Source: Labilithrix sp. (lineage in GTDB: Bacteria > Myxococcota > Polyangia > Polyangiales > Polyangiaceae). Taken from it: a stretch of DNA of 64,000 nt. This document shows positions 33,284-41,443 of the stretch, one piece after another (positions within the stretch are counted from its first letter, which is position 1; each line of letters begins with the position of its first letter). The translations under genes and the position numbers were made by a program. The stretch spans positions 1 to 64,000 of the forward strand of contig JAQBQL010000125.1 in the NCBI GenBank assembly GCA_028287035.1. The letters are read 5' to 3'. A model generated the notes under the pieces. The model searched no databases. It was not told where the DNA came from and saw only the letters and a list, made by a program, of their open reading frames with translations.

Positions 33284-33928
33284 TCAGACCTCCTTTTGTA
33301 GCCTGGCTCGGAGAGCATTTGCGGCTTGCTCGAACAGCTCGCGCGCGCGGCGCAGGCGCGACGCGACGGTGCCCCTCGGAATGCCGAGTGCGTGACTCGC
33401 TTCAGCCATCGTCTGTTCTTCGATGTCCACGAGGACGAGCACCGCACGCTGTTCTTCGGACAGTGTGGCCAGGACCTCGTCCAACCAGCGGCGCAGGCGC
33501 CGGTCGTCGATACCGTCCTCGGCGCTCGGCGATGGGTCCGCGATGTCGATCGTCTCACCATCGGTGGCGAGGGACTCGCGCGAGCGCGCGCGCTTTCGTC
33601 GCGCGTCCGATGCGACGCGGACCGCCGACCCGAACAGGAACGAACGCTCGGAATCCACCTCCACCGCGGCGACGCGACTTGCGAAGACCAGGAAGACCTT
33701 CTGCGCCGCGTCGTCGACGTCTGGAGAAGCGACGCCGAGCCGCCGCAGAAAGCGCCACACGGCCTCGTAGTGCTCGTCCATCGCGCTGCGAACCCGTGCC
33801 CGGTCGCGTTCAGCCGTGGTCGTTGCGCCGCCCGACGGCCGGGTCACGGACCGGGACGCCGCGTCGGCGGGAGGCGGGAAGAAGGGCACCGGTGAACCTT
33901 CGTCCTCGCTCTGCGTGTGGCTACTCAC
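33284..33928 (-). CDS. ECF sigma-70 factor
   Basis: A 214-residue ECF sigma factor. Region 2 spans YEAVWRFLRRLGVASPDVDD and AAQKVFLVFASRV; region 4 spans LATLSEEQRAVLVLVDIEEQ and GIPRGTVASRLRRARELF. An ~50-residue Pro/Ser-rich leader precedes region 2; the start is uncertain, with GTG 33928 chosen as the best in-frame start preceding that leader. It is followed after one base by the VHL-like membrane protein, so the pair looks like sigma plus regulator. The frame continues upstream past 33928, but without sigma-like sequence. Confidence 0.88.
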   Translation of the reverse strand: MSSHTQSEDEGSPVPFFPPPADAASRSVTRPSGGATTTAERDRARVRSAMDEHYEAVWRFLRRLGVASPDVDDAAQKVFLVFASRVAAVEVDSERSFLFGSAVRVASDARRKRARSRESLATDGETIDIADPSPSAEDGIDDRRLRRWLDEVLATLSEEQRAVLVLVDIEEQTMAEASHALGIPRGTVASRLRRARELFEQAANALRARLQKEV

Positions 33929-34002
33929 GATGCTTCCCGATGCTTCACGCCGGTAGATGGCGCAGGGGAGGCCGCTTGATCGACCTCGACGAACGATTTC
34001 CC

Positions 34003-34620
34003 TTACCGCGGGCTCGTCGACGTCCAGGCGTCCAGCTCGGTGATGCGCGCGAGCCACGACCGCACGTTCGAGAGCTCGCCGATCGGCGCCTCCGTCTGCT
34101 CCGCGTACATGAGAGAAGAGGCGATCGTAAGATCGGCGATAGTCAGCGTGGCGCCGACGACGTAATCCTTCCCGACGAGGCGCTTGTCGAGGACCGCGCC
34201 GAAGCGGCGGATGCCCGCCAGGGCCTCCTGGATCTTCGCCGCGTCGGGCTCACCCATGCCGAACATCGGCTTGATCATCTTCTCGAACGCGAGTGTGCCG
34301 AGCTGCGGCGAGAAATGCGAGGCGTCCCAGAACTGCCAGCGCGTGACGTCGGCGCGTGCCGCCTCGTCGCGCGGGAGCAGCCCCGACTCGGGCTTCTTGG
34401 CCGCGAGGTACTGCATGATCGCGCGTGACTCGGTGAGCACGACCTCACCGTCGACCAGCGTGGGGATCGACCCGTTCGGATTCAGCTCCAGGTATTCCGG
34501 GGTCTTGTGCTCCCCGCGGGAGAAGTCGAGAGTCTTCTCCTCGAGCCTCAGCCCCAGAACCGCGGCGGTGACGCGGACACGCCGGACGTTCGGGGACAAC
34601 GCGTTCATGTAGAGCTTCAT
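34003..34620 (-). CDS. glutathione S-transferase family protein
   Basis: A 205-residue two-domain GST. The N-terminal thioredoxin-like fold contains MNALSPNVRRVRVTAAVLGL, LELNPNGSIPTLVDGEVVL with the cis-Pro, and TESRAIMQYLA, which binds the glutathione gamma-glutamyl group. The C-terminal helical domain ends LTIADLTIASSLMYAEQ with the conserved Asp. It should conjugate or reduce electrophiles in the cytosol. It starts at ATG 34620 and is divergent from the DUF899 gene across 108 bases. Confidence 0.93.
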   Translation of the reverse strand: MKLYMNALSPNVRRVRVTAAVLGLRLEEKTLDFSRGEHKTPEYLELNPNGSIPTLVDGEVVLTESRAIMQYLAAKKPESGLLPRDEAARADVTRWQFWDASHFSPQLGTLAFEKMIKPMFGMGEPDAAKIQEALAGIRRFGAVLDKRLVGKDYVVGATLTIADLTIASSLMYAEQTEAPIGELSNVRSWLARITELDAWTSTSPR

Positions 34621-34728
34621 GTTTGGCCTCCAGTCGGTCGCCGCGATCCTACAGTGGTCGAGGATCGCCTGCGAGCACGGACGTCGTCGGCGTAAGCTCC
34701 TCGCACCCGAGCACCGAGGAGATACCCC

Positions 34729-35442
34729 ATGGCCGACCGTCTCGTCCCCGCCGCGGAGCTCGCTGCGCACAGGCAGCCGCGATTTTTGAACGAAAGCTCC
34801 GCGTACGCCAGGGCCCGCGAGGCGCTGCTGGCGGAGGAGCTCGAGGTGCGTCGTCACCTCGGCCGGCTCGCCCGTCAGAATCGCGAGCTCCCCGACGGAC
34901 CGGAGATGCCCGACAGCTGGAAGTTCATCGGCATGAACGGCGGCGAGGCGGGCATCGCCGACATGTTCGGCGGCCACGACACGCTGGTGCTCTATCACTG
35001 GATGTACGGTCCGGAGCGCAAGCGCCCGTGCCCGATGTGCACGAACCTCCTCGGTCCGCTGGCGGCGAATGCTGCGGACCTCCAGCAGCGGGTCGCGCTC
35101 GCGGTGGTAGCTCGCTCGAGCGTCGAGCGGATGATCACCTTCGGCGTCGAGCGCGGCTGGCGCGATCTTCGATATTACCAGGCGGTCGGCGACGAATTCT
35201 CGGTAGCGATCGGTGGCCTCGATCCCGAGAAGGGCGGCGAGATGCCAGTCCTCATGGTGCTGAGGAAGAAGGACGGCAAGGTTCGACTGCACTGGATGGG
35301 AGAGACGACGATGACGATGGCCGACCCGGGCGAGGATCCGCGCGGCGCCGTCGACCTGGCGCCGCTGTGGAACATCCTCGACCTGACGCCGGCGGGCCGC
35401 GACCCGAAGTGGTACCCGCGCCTTTCGTACGGCGGCGCGTAG
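34729..35442 (+). CDS. DUF899 (thioredoxin-like) family protein
   Basis: A 237-residue protein with the DUF899 hallmarks: VRRHLGRLARQNRELPDGP near the N-terminus, ADMFGGHDTLVLYHWMYGPE, and a CxxC in KRPCPMCTNLLGPL that gives a thioredoxin-like redox site. LPRLSYGG-like residues end the family and are present here as YPRLSYGGA. The family is often called dithiol-disulphide isomerase-like, but its function is unproven. It is divergent from a GST and convergent with the diadenylate cyclase-like gene (11-base gap), consistent with redox defence. Confidence 0.92.
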   Translation: MADRLVPAAELAAHRQPRFLNESSAYARAREALLAEELEVRRHLGRLARQNRELPDGPEMPDSWKFIGMNGGEAGIADMFGGHDTLVLYHWMYGPERKRPCPMCTNLLGPLAANAADLQQRVALAVVARSSVERMITFGVERGWRDLRYYQAVGDEFSVAIGGLDPEKGGEMPVLMVLRKKDGKVRLHWMGETTMTMADPGEDPRGAVDLAPLWNILDLTPAGRDPKWYPRLSYGGA

Positions 35443-35453
35443 ACAGCGGCGTC

Positions 35454-37163
35454 TCAGTCCTCGGTCAGATCCGTGACGTGTGGGTCGAACGCGGCTGCGA
35501 TCACGTCGCCGAGCTCCTCGAGGGTCGAGAAGGCAATCTGGAAGGCGCGCTCGCGCACGTCCTCCTCGATGAGCTCGGGATACAGCTGGACGAGACGGGC
35601 ACACTTCAGCCGGAGCGCCTGCGAGGGCGCGCCCCCGTCGTGCTCGCGGACCATCTGGTTCATCGTCCTCAGGGCGGTACGCTTGATGCGGGGGCGGAGG
35701 CGCGGCAGCAGGTCGACGTTGCCGTCCTCCGAGAGCACGACCGCGACCGCCGAGCGCGCGCCCTCCTCGAGCACGTAGCGGAGTGCCGAGTTGAACCGCG
35801 CGCCACGCGCCGGGGAGCCGCGGTCGGTCGCCTTGCCGTCGAGGATGACGCCGACGGCGTGGCAGGCGCCCTCGTGGTCGAGCAGTACCGCTCCGTCGAT
35901 GCGGGTCACGGCCCGGACCTGCGTCTCGCTGAGGACGGTCGGCGCGATGGGCGTCGCCTGCTGGCGGAGGCGATACGCTTCCGTCCCGGCGTCGGGAGTG
36001 ACGACGAGCGTCGTGCCGTGCCCGTGCTCGCGCGCGATGTGCAGGGTCTCCCACAGGAGATCCACGTTGACCTCGAGATCGCCGAAGACGCGCTGGACCG
36101 TCTCCTCGAAGCTCGCGCGGTCGACGTTCGGCCGCGGCACACGCGGGATCCCGCGAACCACTTCCATGAGCACGTCGGAGGCGCCGTAGCGGAAGCGCCA
36201 GGTCGTCGTGCTGACGAACTCGACCCAGAACGCGCGGTGGGCGAGCGAGGTGTCGACGAGCCCGAGGAGCTCCGAGTCGCTCGCTCCGATGGCGATGTCG
36301 TCGGTGCAGATCTCGAGCATCTTGCGTGACCACACGAAGTCGGCGAGCGGGACGGGGCGCTCGAACGGCACGTACGACGAGATCTCCGCGAGCCGCCGCG
36401 AGAACACGATGCGGCCCGTGCCCTCGTTCTTCTCGTAGCGGACCGCGGCGATCCGGTTGATGCGCTCGAAGAGGTTCAGCTCGCGGCCGCGCTGACGCCC
36501 ACGGTCACCGAGGGCGGTGAGGATCACCGCGTCGCCCGCATCGCGCAGGAGATCCTCGATGTCCTCGCGCGGGGTGAAGTGGAGCGGTGACGCGGCGCCC
36601 CCGCCGCCCTCCGAGGCCGCCGCGCGGAGCAGTACGTTGATCGCGCAGTAGGCGAGCGAGACGGTCCGCGACTCCTCGGCGTCGCGGAGAGCCGGGACCC
36701 GGTTCAGCGCGGCCGTGTTCGCGCCGAGCACGTAGACGACGGAGAAGCGCGCGCGCGGCGAGGGCGGGCTGATGAACCACGAGCTCTCGACGTCCTCGAG
36801 ATCGAGGGCCGCGCTGCGACGGCGCAGGATCTCGGCGGCCGCGGCAGCCGCAGCGGTCGTGGTGATGCGCGAGCCGAGCGTGCCGCCCGACGAATCGGGA
36901 GGCAAGGACGCGGCGCGCGCACCCGCTGCCTCCGCCATGAGGCCGGGCACGAGCGCCGCCTCACGCTCGGGCGGCAGGCCGACCCCGAAGGCCTCCCAGC
37001 CGGTGTCCGGCTCCGGGACGACGATCATGCCGACACTCACGACGAGGCGCGGATCGATGTGGGCGTACAGCCGACGCACGTACGCGGCGAAGCTCGGAAG
37101 CGTGTACAGCGCGAGCGCGCGTGCGAGGTCCTCGGCCTCGGTCCTCGATTCGGCGTCGTCCAT
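35454..37163 (-). CDS. diadenylate cyclase (DisA_N)-like protein with novel N-terminus
   Basis: A 569-residue soluble protein. Near residues 420-490 it carries a DAC-like core: RIDGAVLLDHEGACHAVGVI, RGARFNSALRYVLEEGARS, VAVVLSEDGNVDLL. Canonical c-di-AMP synthases have DGA and a (G)TRHRAA motif followed by VSEETG; here DGA is intact, RHR is replaced by ARFNSA, and SEDGN stands for SEETG. The ~400 residues before it (starting LYTLPSFAAYVRRLYAHIDP) match no family I know. Activity is therefore uncertain: a true c-di-AMP synthase or a degenerate nucleotide sensor. It faces an ArsR gene across 58 bases. Confidence 0.72.
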   Translation of the reverse strand: MDDAESRTEAEDLARALALYTLPSFAAYVRRLYAHIDPRLVVSVGMIVVPEPDTGWEAFGVGLPPEREAALVPGLMAEAAGARAASLPPDSSGGTLGSRITTTAAAAAAAEILRRRSAALDLEDVESSWFISPPSPRARFSVVYVLGANTAALNRVPALRDAEESRTVSLAYCAINVLLRAAASEGGGGAASPLHFTPREDIEDLLRDAGDAVILTALGDRGRQRGRELNLFERINRIAAVRYEKNEGTGRIVFSRRLAEISSYVPFERPVPLADFVWSRKMLEICTDDIAIGASDSELLGLVDTSLAHRAFWVEFVSTTTWRFRYGASDVLMEVVRGIPRVPRPNVDRASFEETVQRVFGDLEVNVDLLWETLHIAREHGHGTTLVVTPDAGTEAYRLRQQATPIAPTVLSETQVRAVTRIDGAVLLDHEGACHAVGVILDGKATDRGSPARGARFNSALRYVLEEGARSAVAVVLSEDGNVDLLPRLRPRIKRTALRTMNQMVREHDGGAPSQALRLKCARLVQLYPELIEEDVRERAFQIAFSTLEELGDVIAAAFDPHVTDLTED

Positions 37164-37208
37164 GAAGGACGACGAGTTTAGCGTTGCGTGCCGAAGAACC
37201 GTGCGTTA

Positions 37209-37234
37209 GATACTGAGCCAGATGGTTCAGTATC
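37209..37234. promoter_or_regulatory. ArsR operator overlapping its own start codon
   Basis: A 26-base near-perfect palindrome: GATACTGA (37209-37216) and TCAGTATC (37227-37234) are exact arms, with CCA/TGG pairing inside. The ArsR start codon ATG (37222-37224) lies inside it, so a bound repressor would sit over the start of its gene. Confidence 0.8.
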
Positions 37235-37569
37235 AGGGAGCCCGCCTCGATGCGTCGTTCGCCGCGCTGTCGGATGCGACCAGGCGGGGGGTCCTGGAGC
37301 AGCTCGGGCGATCCGACGCCTCCATCACGGAGCTCGCCGACAAGTTCCACATGACGCTGACCGGCATGAAGAAGCACGTCGGCGTGCTCGAGCAGGCCGG
37401 CCTCGTCGCGACCGAGAAGGTCGGCCGGGTCCGCACCTGCCGGCTGGGACCGCGCCGGCTGGAGGACGAGACGGCGTGGCTCGAGAGGTACCGCCAGGTC
37501 TGGGACGCCCGCTTCCAAGCTCTCGACAATCTCGTCGAGGAGCTGACACGAAAAGGAGAGATTCGATGA
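37222..37569 (+). CDS. ArsR-family transcriptional repressor
   Basis: A 115-residue winged-helix regulator: FAALSDATRRGVLEQLGRSD, then ITELADKFHMTLTGMKKHVG (recognition helix) and VLEQAGLVATEKVGRVRTC. There are no paired Cys for metal sensing, so it belongs to the non-metal ArsR group that partners SRPBCC/AHSA1 proteins. Its stop overlaps the SRPBCC start in ATGA (37566-37569). A palindrome over its start codon is the likely autoregulatory operator. It is a paralogue of the ArsR at 45190. Confidence 0.95.
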   Translation: MVQYQGARLDASFAALSDATRRGVLEQLGRSDASITELADKFHMTLTGMKKHVGVLEQAGLVATEKVGRVRTCRLGPRRLEDETAWLERYRQVWDARFQALDNLVEELTRKGEIR

Positions 37570-38069
37570 ACGCAAGCACCACGAGTGATGTCAACGCCAC
37601 GAAGAACGGCACGAACGTCGAGCGGAAGTCCGATCGTGAGCTCGTCGTCACGCGAACCTTCAAGGGCCCCGCGCGGATCGTGTTCGACGCATGGACCAAG
37701 CCCGAGCTGTTCAAGCAGTGGTGGGCGCCCAGGTCGTTCGGGGTCCGGATGCTCTCGTGCGATATGGATGTCCGGGTCGGCGGCGGGTACCGTCTCGTGT
37801 TCGGCCATGGCGACGCAGAGCCCATGCCGTTCTTTGGTAAATACCTGGAGGTGACGCCGTCCTCGCGCGTCGTCTGGACCAACGACGAAGGCGGGGAGGG
37901 GGGCAACGTCACCACCGTCACCTTCGAGGAGAAGGACGGCAAGACGCTGGTCGTCATGCACGACCTCTATCCCTCGAAGGAAGCGCTCGACGCGGCCGTC
38001 GCCTCCGGCAGCACGGGCGGGTGCTGCGAGCAGTTCGAGCAGCTCGACGAGGTCCTCCTCACGTCCTGA
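37566..38069 (+). CDS. SRPBCC (AHSA1-like) domain protein
   Basis: A 167-residue START-like helix-grip protein: FKGPARIVFDAWTKPELFKQ, then WWAPRSFG, GGGYRLVFGHGD, EVTPSSRVVWTNDEGG and VTFEEKDGKTLVVMHDLYPS. Such proteins bind hydrophobic ligands or act as chaperone-like partners; no catalytic residues are evident. It is translationally coupled to the ArsR gene by ATGA and should be repressed by it. Its 3' end overlaps the convergent metallopeptidase-like gene by 11 bases. The second half ends CCEQFEQLDEVLLTS, as in the AHSA1 family. Confidence 0.93.
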   Translation: MNASTTSDVNATKNGTNVERKSDRELVVTRTFKGPARIVFDAWTKPELFKQWWAPRSFGVRMLSCDMDVRVGGGYRLVFGHGDAEPMPFFGKYLEVTPSSRVVWTNDEGGEGGNVTTVTFEEKDGKTLVVMHDLYPSKEALDAAVASGSTGGCCEQFEQLDEVLLTS

Positions 38070-38943
38070 GCGCCTGCTCGAACGCCGCGAGGAACCCGGG
38101 GTCGTCGGGCGGGGGAGCGGCGCCCAGGCGGCGGCGAACGAGGAGGGCCAGGTTGTCGGCGAGGACCTCCTCCGGATGGATCGTGTAATTCGAATTGCGC
38201 GCGATTCGTCGCGCCCAGTCCGTCGTCCCGGGATCGACGAGAACGGGCGCGCCGGCCGCGTCACGCGCGGCCGTCCCCGCGTGGGGATCGATCGCGAGCA
38301 GCGTCGTTTGCACCACGCCGAGCACCGACGTCCGCTCGAGCACGTCGGCGAGGGGCAGCGGACAGACGAGGAGCGGAACGACCGCACGGTCTCCGAGTCG
38401 CAGGTAGTGGCCGAGCCCGTGGGCGTCGGGGTTCGTCATCCGCGAGCCGTCGAGCTCCGGGGGCGGGGGGATCGGGCCGACCGGCACGAACCCGAGAAGA
38501 GCGTAGGTCGCGTCGCGGAGCGCCGGCGAGGCACGCGACGCGACGTGGAACAGCTCGTGCGCAAGCAGGCGGACCGCGCGCTCGCCGCGGAGGCTCTGGA
38601 CGCGCGAGGCGGGCAGCACGATGGCGTTCGCTCGCGTGTACGCGTGGTCGCGTTCCTCGCGGCCGGTCGTCTTGACGAGGAGCACCTCCGGCGGGAGGAC
38701 GTGGCCGAATCCCCGCGCGCCCTCCGCGACCGTAGCGATCGCCTCGTCCCACGCGGCGCGCTCCGCGTCGGTGAACTCGACGGCTTGCGCGCCGAGAAAT
38801 CGCCGGAGCTCCTCGTCGCCGACCGGCGCGGTCGTGCGCATCCTGAAGGAGCGGTCGAAGCCGCCGAGCGCCCGCGTGAACTCGTCCGCCGCTTCGAGGA
38901 CCGCGCGGCCCTCGGACGCGCTCGCGAGGCGGAGGAGAGTCAT
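38059..38943 (-). CDS. putative zinc metallopeptidase-like protein
   Basis: A 294-residue protein without a clear signal peptide. HELFHVASR (about residue 129) supplies an HExxH zinc-binding motif, and a downstream IHPEEVLADNLALLVRRR holds the Glu-Glu typical of a gluzincin third ligand. Between them is TNPDAHGLGHYLRLGDR. The arrangement suggests a functional metallopeptidase fold, but I cannot assign a family, and the substrate is unknown. It overlaps the SRPBCC 3' end by 11 bases and is divergent from the lipoprotein gene at 38999. Confidence 0.72.
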   Translation of the reverse strand: MTLLRLASASEGRAVLEAADEFTRALGGFDRSFRMRTTAPVGDEELRRFLGAQAVEFTDAERAAWDEAIATVAEGARGFGHVLPPEVLLVKTTGREERDHAYTRANAIVLPASRVQSLRGERAVRLLAHELFHVASRASPALRDATYALLGFVPVGPIPPPPELDGSRMTNPDAHGLGHYLRLGDRAVVPLLVCPLPLADVLERTSVLGVVQTTLLAIDPHAGTAARDAAGAPVLVDPGTTDWARRIARNSNYTIHPEEVLADNLALLVRRRLGAAPPPDDPGFLAAFEQALRT

Positions 38944-38951
38944 GGCCCCAT

Positions 38952-38964
38952 CTTACGTCGTAAG
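38952..38964. promoter_or_regulatory. 13-base palindrome in a divergent promoter gap
   Basis: CTTACG-T-CGTAAG, exact arms of six bases, in the 55-base gap between the metallopeptidase-like gene and the lipoprotein gene. It may be an operator shared by both, but it could arise by chance. Confidence 0.35.
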
Positions 38965-38998
38965 TGAATGCCTCGTGAGGCGGTCCGTCGAAGGGGCG

Positions 38999-39586
38999 AT
39001 GCACAAGCCCCCTTCGCCTTCGTCGGTTCTGGCCCGCTCGCGCGCTCTCGTTCGCGCGAAGGATTCCCGCGGCGCAGCGGCCGCGGTCCTCGCCGCATTC
39101 ACGGCGACCGCGCTGGGCATCGTGGCGTGCAGCACCGGTTCGACCAGCGGGTATCTGGAGACGGACGCGGCGGCCGATGCCGTGGCCGACGGGAGAGCCG
39201 GCGAGGCCGGTGACGGCGGAGGCGATGCGGCCCCCGCGAGCAGCTGCGGCGAGATCCCCGCGGGAGCGCGGTACCTTCTCCACTTCACGAACACGAGCAC
39301 GTCGTCCAGCTGCGGAGACGGGTCGGACGCCATCGTGGGAGACGTGCTCCACGGCTTCGGCGACAGCTGCAAGACCACGCGGGACGACGACGCGTGTGAA
39401 GTGACGATCGCGTGCCACGACGTGAACGGGCGGTACCTGCTCGATTCGACGACGGTGTGGAAGCTCGGCGGGCCCGGTATCGCGAAGGTCATCACCGCCA
39501 AGACCACGTCGTCGACGGAGGATACGCTCGGCAGCTCGGGCCCGGACGTGTGCACGTGGGACCTCACGTACACGCTACAGAAGTGA
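38999..39586 (+). CDS. putative small lipoprotein
   Basis: A 195-residue predicted lipoprotein: AAAVLAAFTATALGIVAC is a signal peptide with lipobox Cys, preceded by an unusually long charged n-region (~25 residues), then an Asp/Ala/Gly-rich linker (ETDAAADAVADGRAGEAGDG). The mature domain has six Cys (SSCGEIPAG, SSSCGDGSD, DSCKTTRDDDACEVTIACHD, DVCTWDLTYTLQK), suggesting disulphides. An AAGGGG site precedes ATG 38999. Function unknown; the style is typical of Polyangiales envelope proteins. Confidence 0.75.
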   Translation: MHKPPSPSSVLARSRALVRAKDSRGAAAAVLAAFTATALGIVACSTGSTSGYLETDAAADAVADGRAGEAGDGGGDAAPASSCGEIPAGARYLLHFTNTSTSSSCGDGSDAIVGDVLHGFGDSCKTTRDDDACEVTIACHDVNGRYLLDSTTVWKLGGPGIAKVITAKTTSSTEDTLGSSGPDVCTWDLTYTLQK

Positions 39587-39649
39587 CGCGCGGCGTATCC
39601 TGGAGGGGACGCACGAACGCAGCGACTCCGTGCGAACCGAGCGCCGCGC

Positions 39650-40393
39650 TCACCACGCGTGGCGGCCCAGCGTTGTCTCCGAGCCGTCGTTGAAGAAGCC
39701 GGCGGTCGGGCCCATCGGGCCAAGGGTGGCGAGGTGCACGGCGACCGCCGCCCCTTGTTCGACGGTGCGATATCCCTGATGGGCGTTGAGGTCGGTCGCC
39801 ACGTAACCGGGATTTGCGGCATTCACCTTGATCCCGTGGGCGGCGAGCTCCTTCGCGAACAGCACGGTGATCATGTTGAGCGCGCTCTTCGAGGAGTTGT
39901 ACCCGAGCAGGCTCACCCCGTAGGTGCCGCTGGTCATGTCCAGCTGCTCCGCGATGGAGCCGAGGCTGCTGCTCATCATCACGATGCGCCCCTCTCCGGC
40001 CTTGCGGAGGAACGGCACGAACGCCTGGGTCACGCGGACCGGGCCGAAGACGTTCACCTCGTAGAGCGCGCGCATGTCCTCGAGGCTCGCCGCGGTCGGC
40101 GCGGCATAGCCCCCGACAGCGACGCCTGCGTTGTTGACCAGCACGTCGAGCGTGTCGCTCGTCTTGCCGTACGTCACGGCGGCCGCCGCGACGCTGGCGT
40201 CGCTCGTCACGTCGAGCGCGAGCACACGGGCATCGAGCCCTTCCTTGCGCAGGTCGGCGGCCGCCTGCTCGCCGCGCTCGGCGTCGCGCGATCCCAGCCA
40301 CACCGAGTATCCCTTGTGACCGAGCTGCCGCGCGATCTCGCGGCCGATTCCCTTGTTCGCGCCCGTGATCAGCGCCGTCTTGCGAGTGCTCAT
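39650..40393 (-). CDS. short-chain dehydrogenase/reductase (SDR)
   Basis: A 247-residue classical SDR: TALITGANKGIGREIARQLG, VLVNNAGVAVGG, VMMSSSLGS with catalytic Ser, YNSSK (YxxxK), then NAANPGYVATDLN. It is of equal length and shared motifs with the SDR at 18930-19673, so a likely paralogue. The AGGAGA ribosome-binding site precedes ATG 40393. It faces the AraC gene at 40538 across 144 bases, one of five SDR/regulator pairs. The substrate is unknown, perhaps small carbonyls. Confidence 0.95.
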   Translation of the reverse strand: MSTRKTALITGANKGIGREIARQLGHKGYSVWLGSRDAERGEQAAADLRKEGLDARVLALDVTSDASVAAAAVTYGKTSDTLDVLVNNAGVAVGGYAAPTAASLEDMRALYEVNVFGPVRVTQAFVPFLRKAGEGRIVMMSSSLGSIAEQLDMTSGTYGVSLLGYNSSKSALNMITVLFAKELAAHGIKVNAANPGYVATDLNAHQGYRTVEQGAAVAVHLATLGPMGPTAGFFNDGSETTLGRHAW

Positions 40394-40537
40394 GAATGTG
40401 TCTCCTGGTCTGGAGCTCAGAGATAGACGGGTCGCCGGACGCGCGCGCGCCGGATGCTGCAGGACTCTTGCCTGATTCTCTCAAACCGGGGACGAGGCGC
40501 TTGCGTGCTCGCGCCCTCCTGCGATGATCCTCGTGCG

Positions 40538-41428
40538 ATGCACGACCCGGTACCCGAGCTCCGCGCGCTGGTCCTCCGCCACGCGACGGCTTCGCCTCGC
40601 CAGCTCCTTCCCCACGTGTCGCTGTGGTCGAGCCACCGCCCCACGCGGCCGACGCACGTGGTCTACGAGCCGATGCTCTACTTCACGCTGCAGGGCACCA
40701 AGCGGATGACCGTCGGCGACCACCAGCTGGATCACCTCCCGGGCACGTTCCTGCTCGCCTCGGTCGACGTGCCGGTGGTCTGCACGGTCATCGACTGCAC
40801 CTCCGCACAGCCCTATCTCGGCCTCGCGCTGACGCTCGATCCCGCCAACGTCGCCGCCCTCCTCGTCGACCTGCCTCCCGGACCCGACCCCGTGCTCGAT
40901 CCTGCGCAGGACGTGCTCGCGCGAATGACGGTGAGCCCCACGACGAGGGCGATGGCCGACGCGCTCCTGCGGCTGGTGACGCTGGCCGAAACGCCCGACG
41001 AGGTGCCCGTCCTCGCTCCCATGATCCAGCGCGAGCTGCTCTACCGCGTGCTGCAGAGCGACCACGGCGCGATGCTTCGGCAGCTCGCGCGCGCCGATAG
41101 CCGGCTCTCGCAGATCAAGCGCGCGGTGAAGTGGATCCGTGCCCACCTTGCCGAGCCGCTGCCGGTGGAGACGCTGGCCGGCGTGGCGTCGATGAGCGTT
41201 TCGTCGTTCCACCGTCACTTCAAGGCGGTCACCGGGCTCAGCCCGCTCGCCTATCACAAGCAGATGCGCTTGCAGGAGGCGCGTCGGCGTCTGCTCGTCG
41301 AGCCCGGCGCCGTGGCGAGCGTCGCCTTCTCGGTCGGCTACGAGAGCGCGTCGCAGTTCAGTCGCGAGTATGCGCGGCAGTTCGGCCTGCCGCCCGCGCG
41401 CGACGCCGCTCGCCTGCGCGCCGGGTGA
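40538..41428 (+). CDS. AraC-family regulator with AraC_N-type sensor
   Basis: A 296-residue regulator. The N-terminal sensor matches the family common in SDR-linked AraC proteins: YEPMLYFTLQGTKRMTVGDH, GTFLLASVDVPVVCTV, MIQRELLYRVLQSDHGAMLR. The C-terminal DNA-binding domain is VETLAGVASMSVSSFHRHFK, AVTGLSPLAYHKQMRLQEAR, VASVAFSVGYESASQFSREY. It is very similar in layout to the AraC at 57550. Divergent from an SDR, its likely target. Confidence 0.94.
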   Translation: MHDPVPELRALVLRHATASPRQLLPHVSLWSSHRPTRPTHVVYEPMLYFTLQGTKRMTVGDHQLDHLPGTFLLASVDVPVVCTVIDCTSAQPYLGLALTLDPANVAALLVDLPPGPDPVLDPAQDVLARMTVSPTTRAMADALLRLVTLAETPDEVPVLAPMIQRELLYRVLQSDHGAMLRQLARADSRLSQIKRAVKWIRAHLAEPLPVETLAGVASMSVSSFHRHFKAVTGLSPLAYHKQMRLQEARRRLLVEPGAVASVAFSVGYESASQFSREYARQFGLPPARDAARLRAG

Positions 41429-41443
41429 GTCGCTCTCCGCTCC

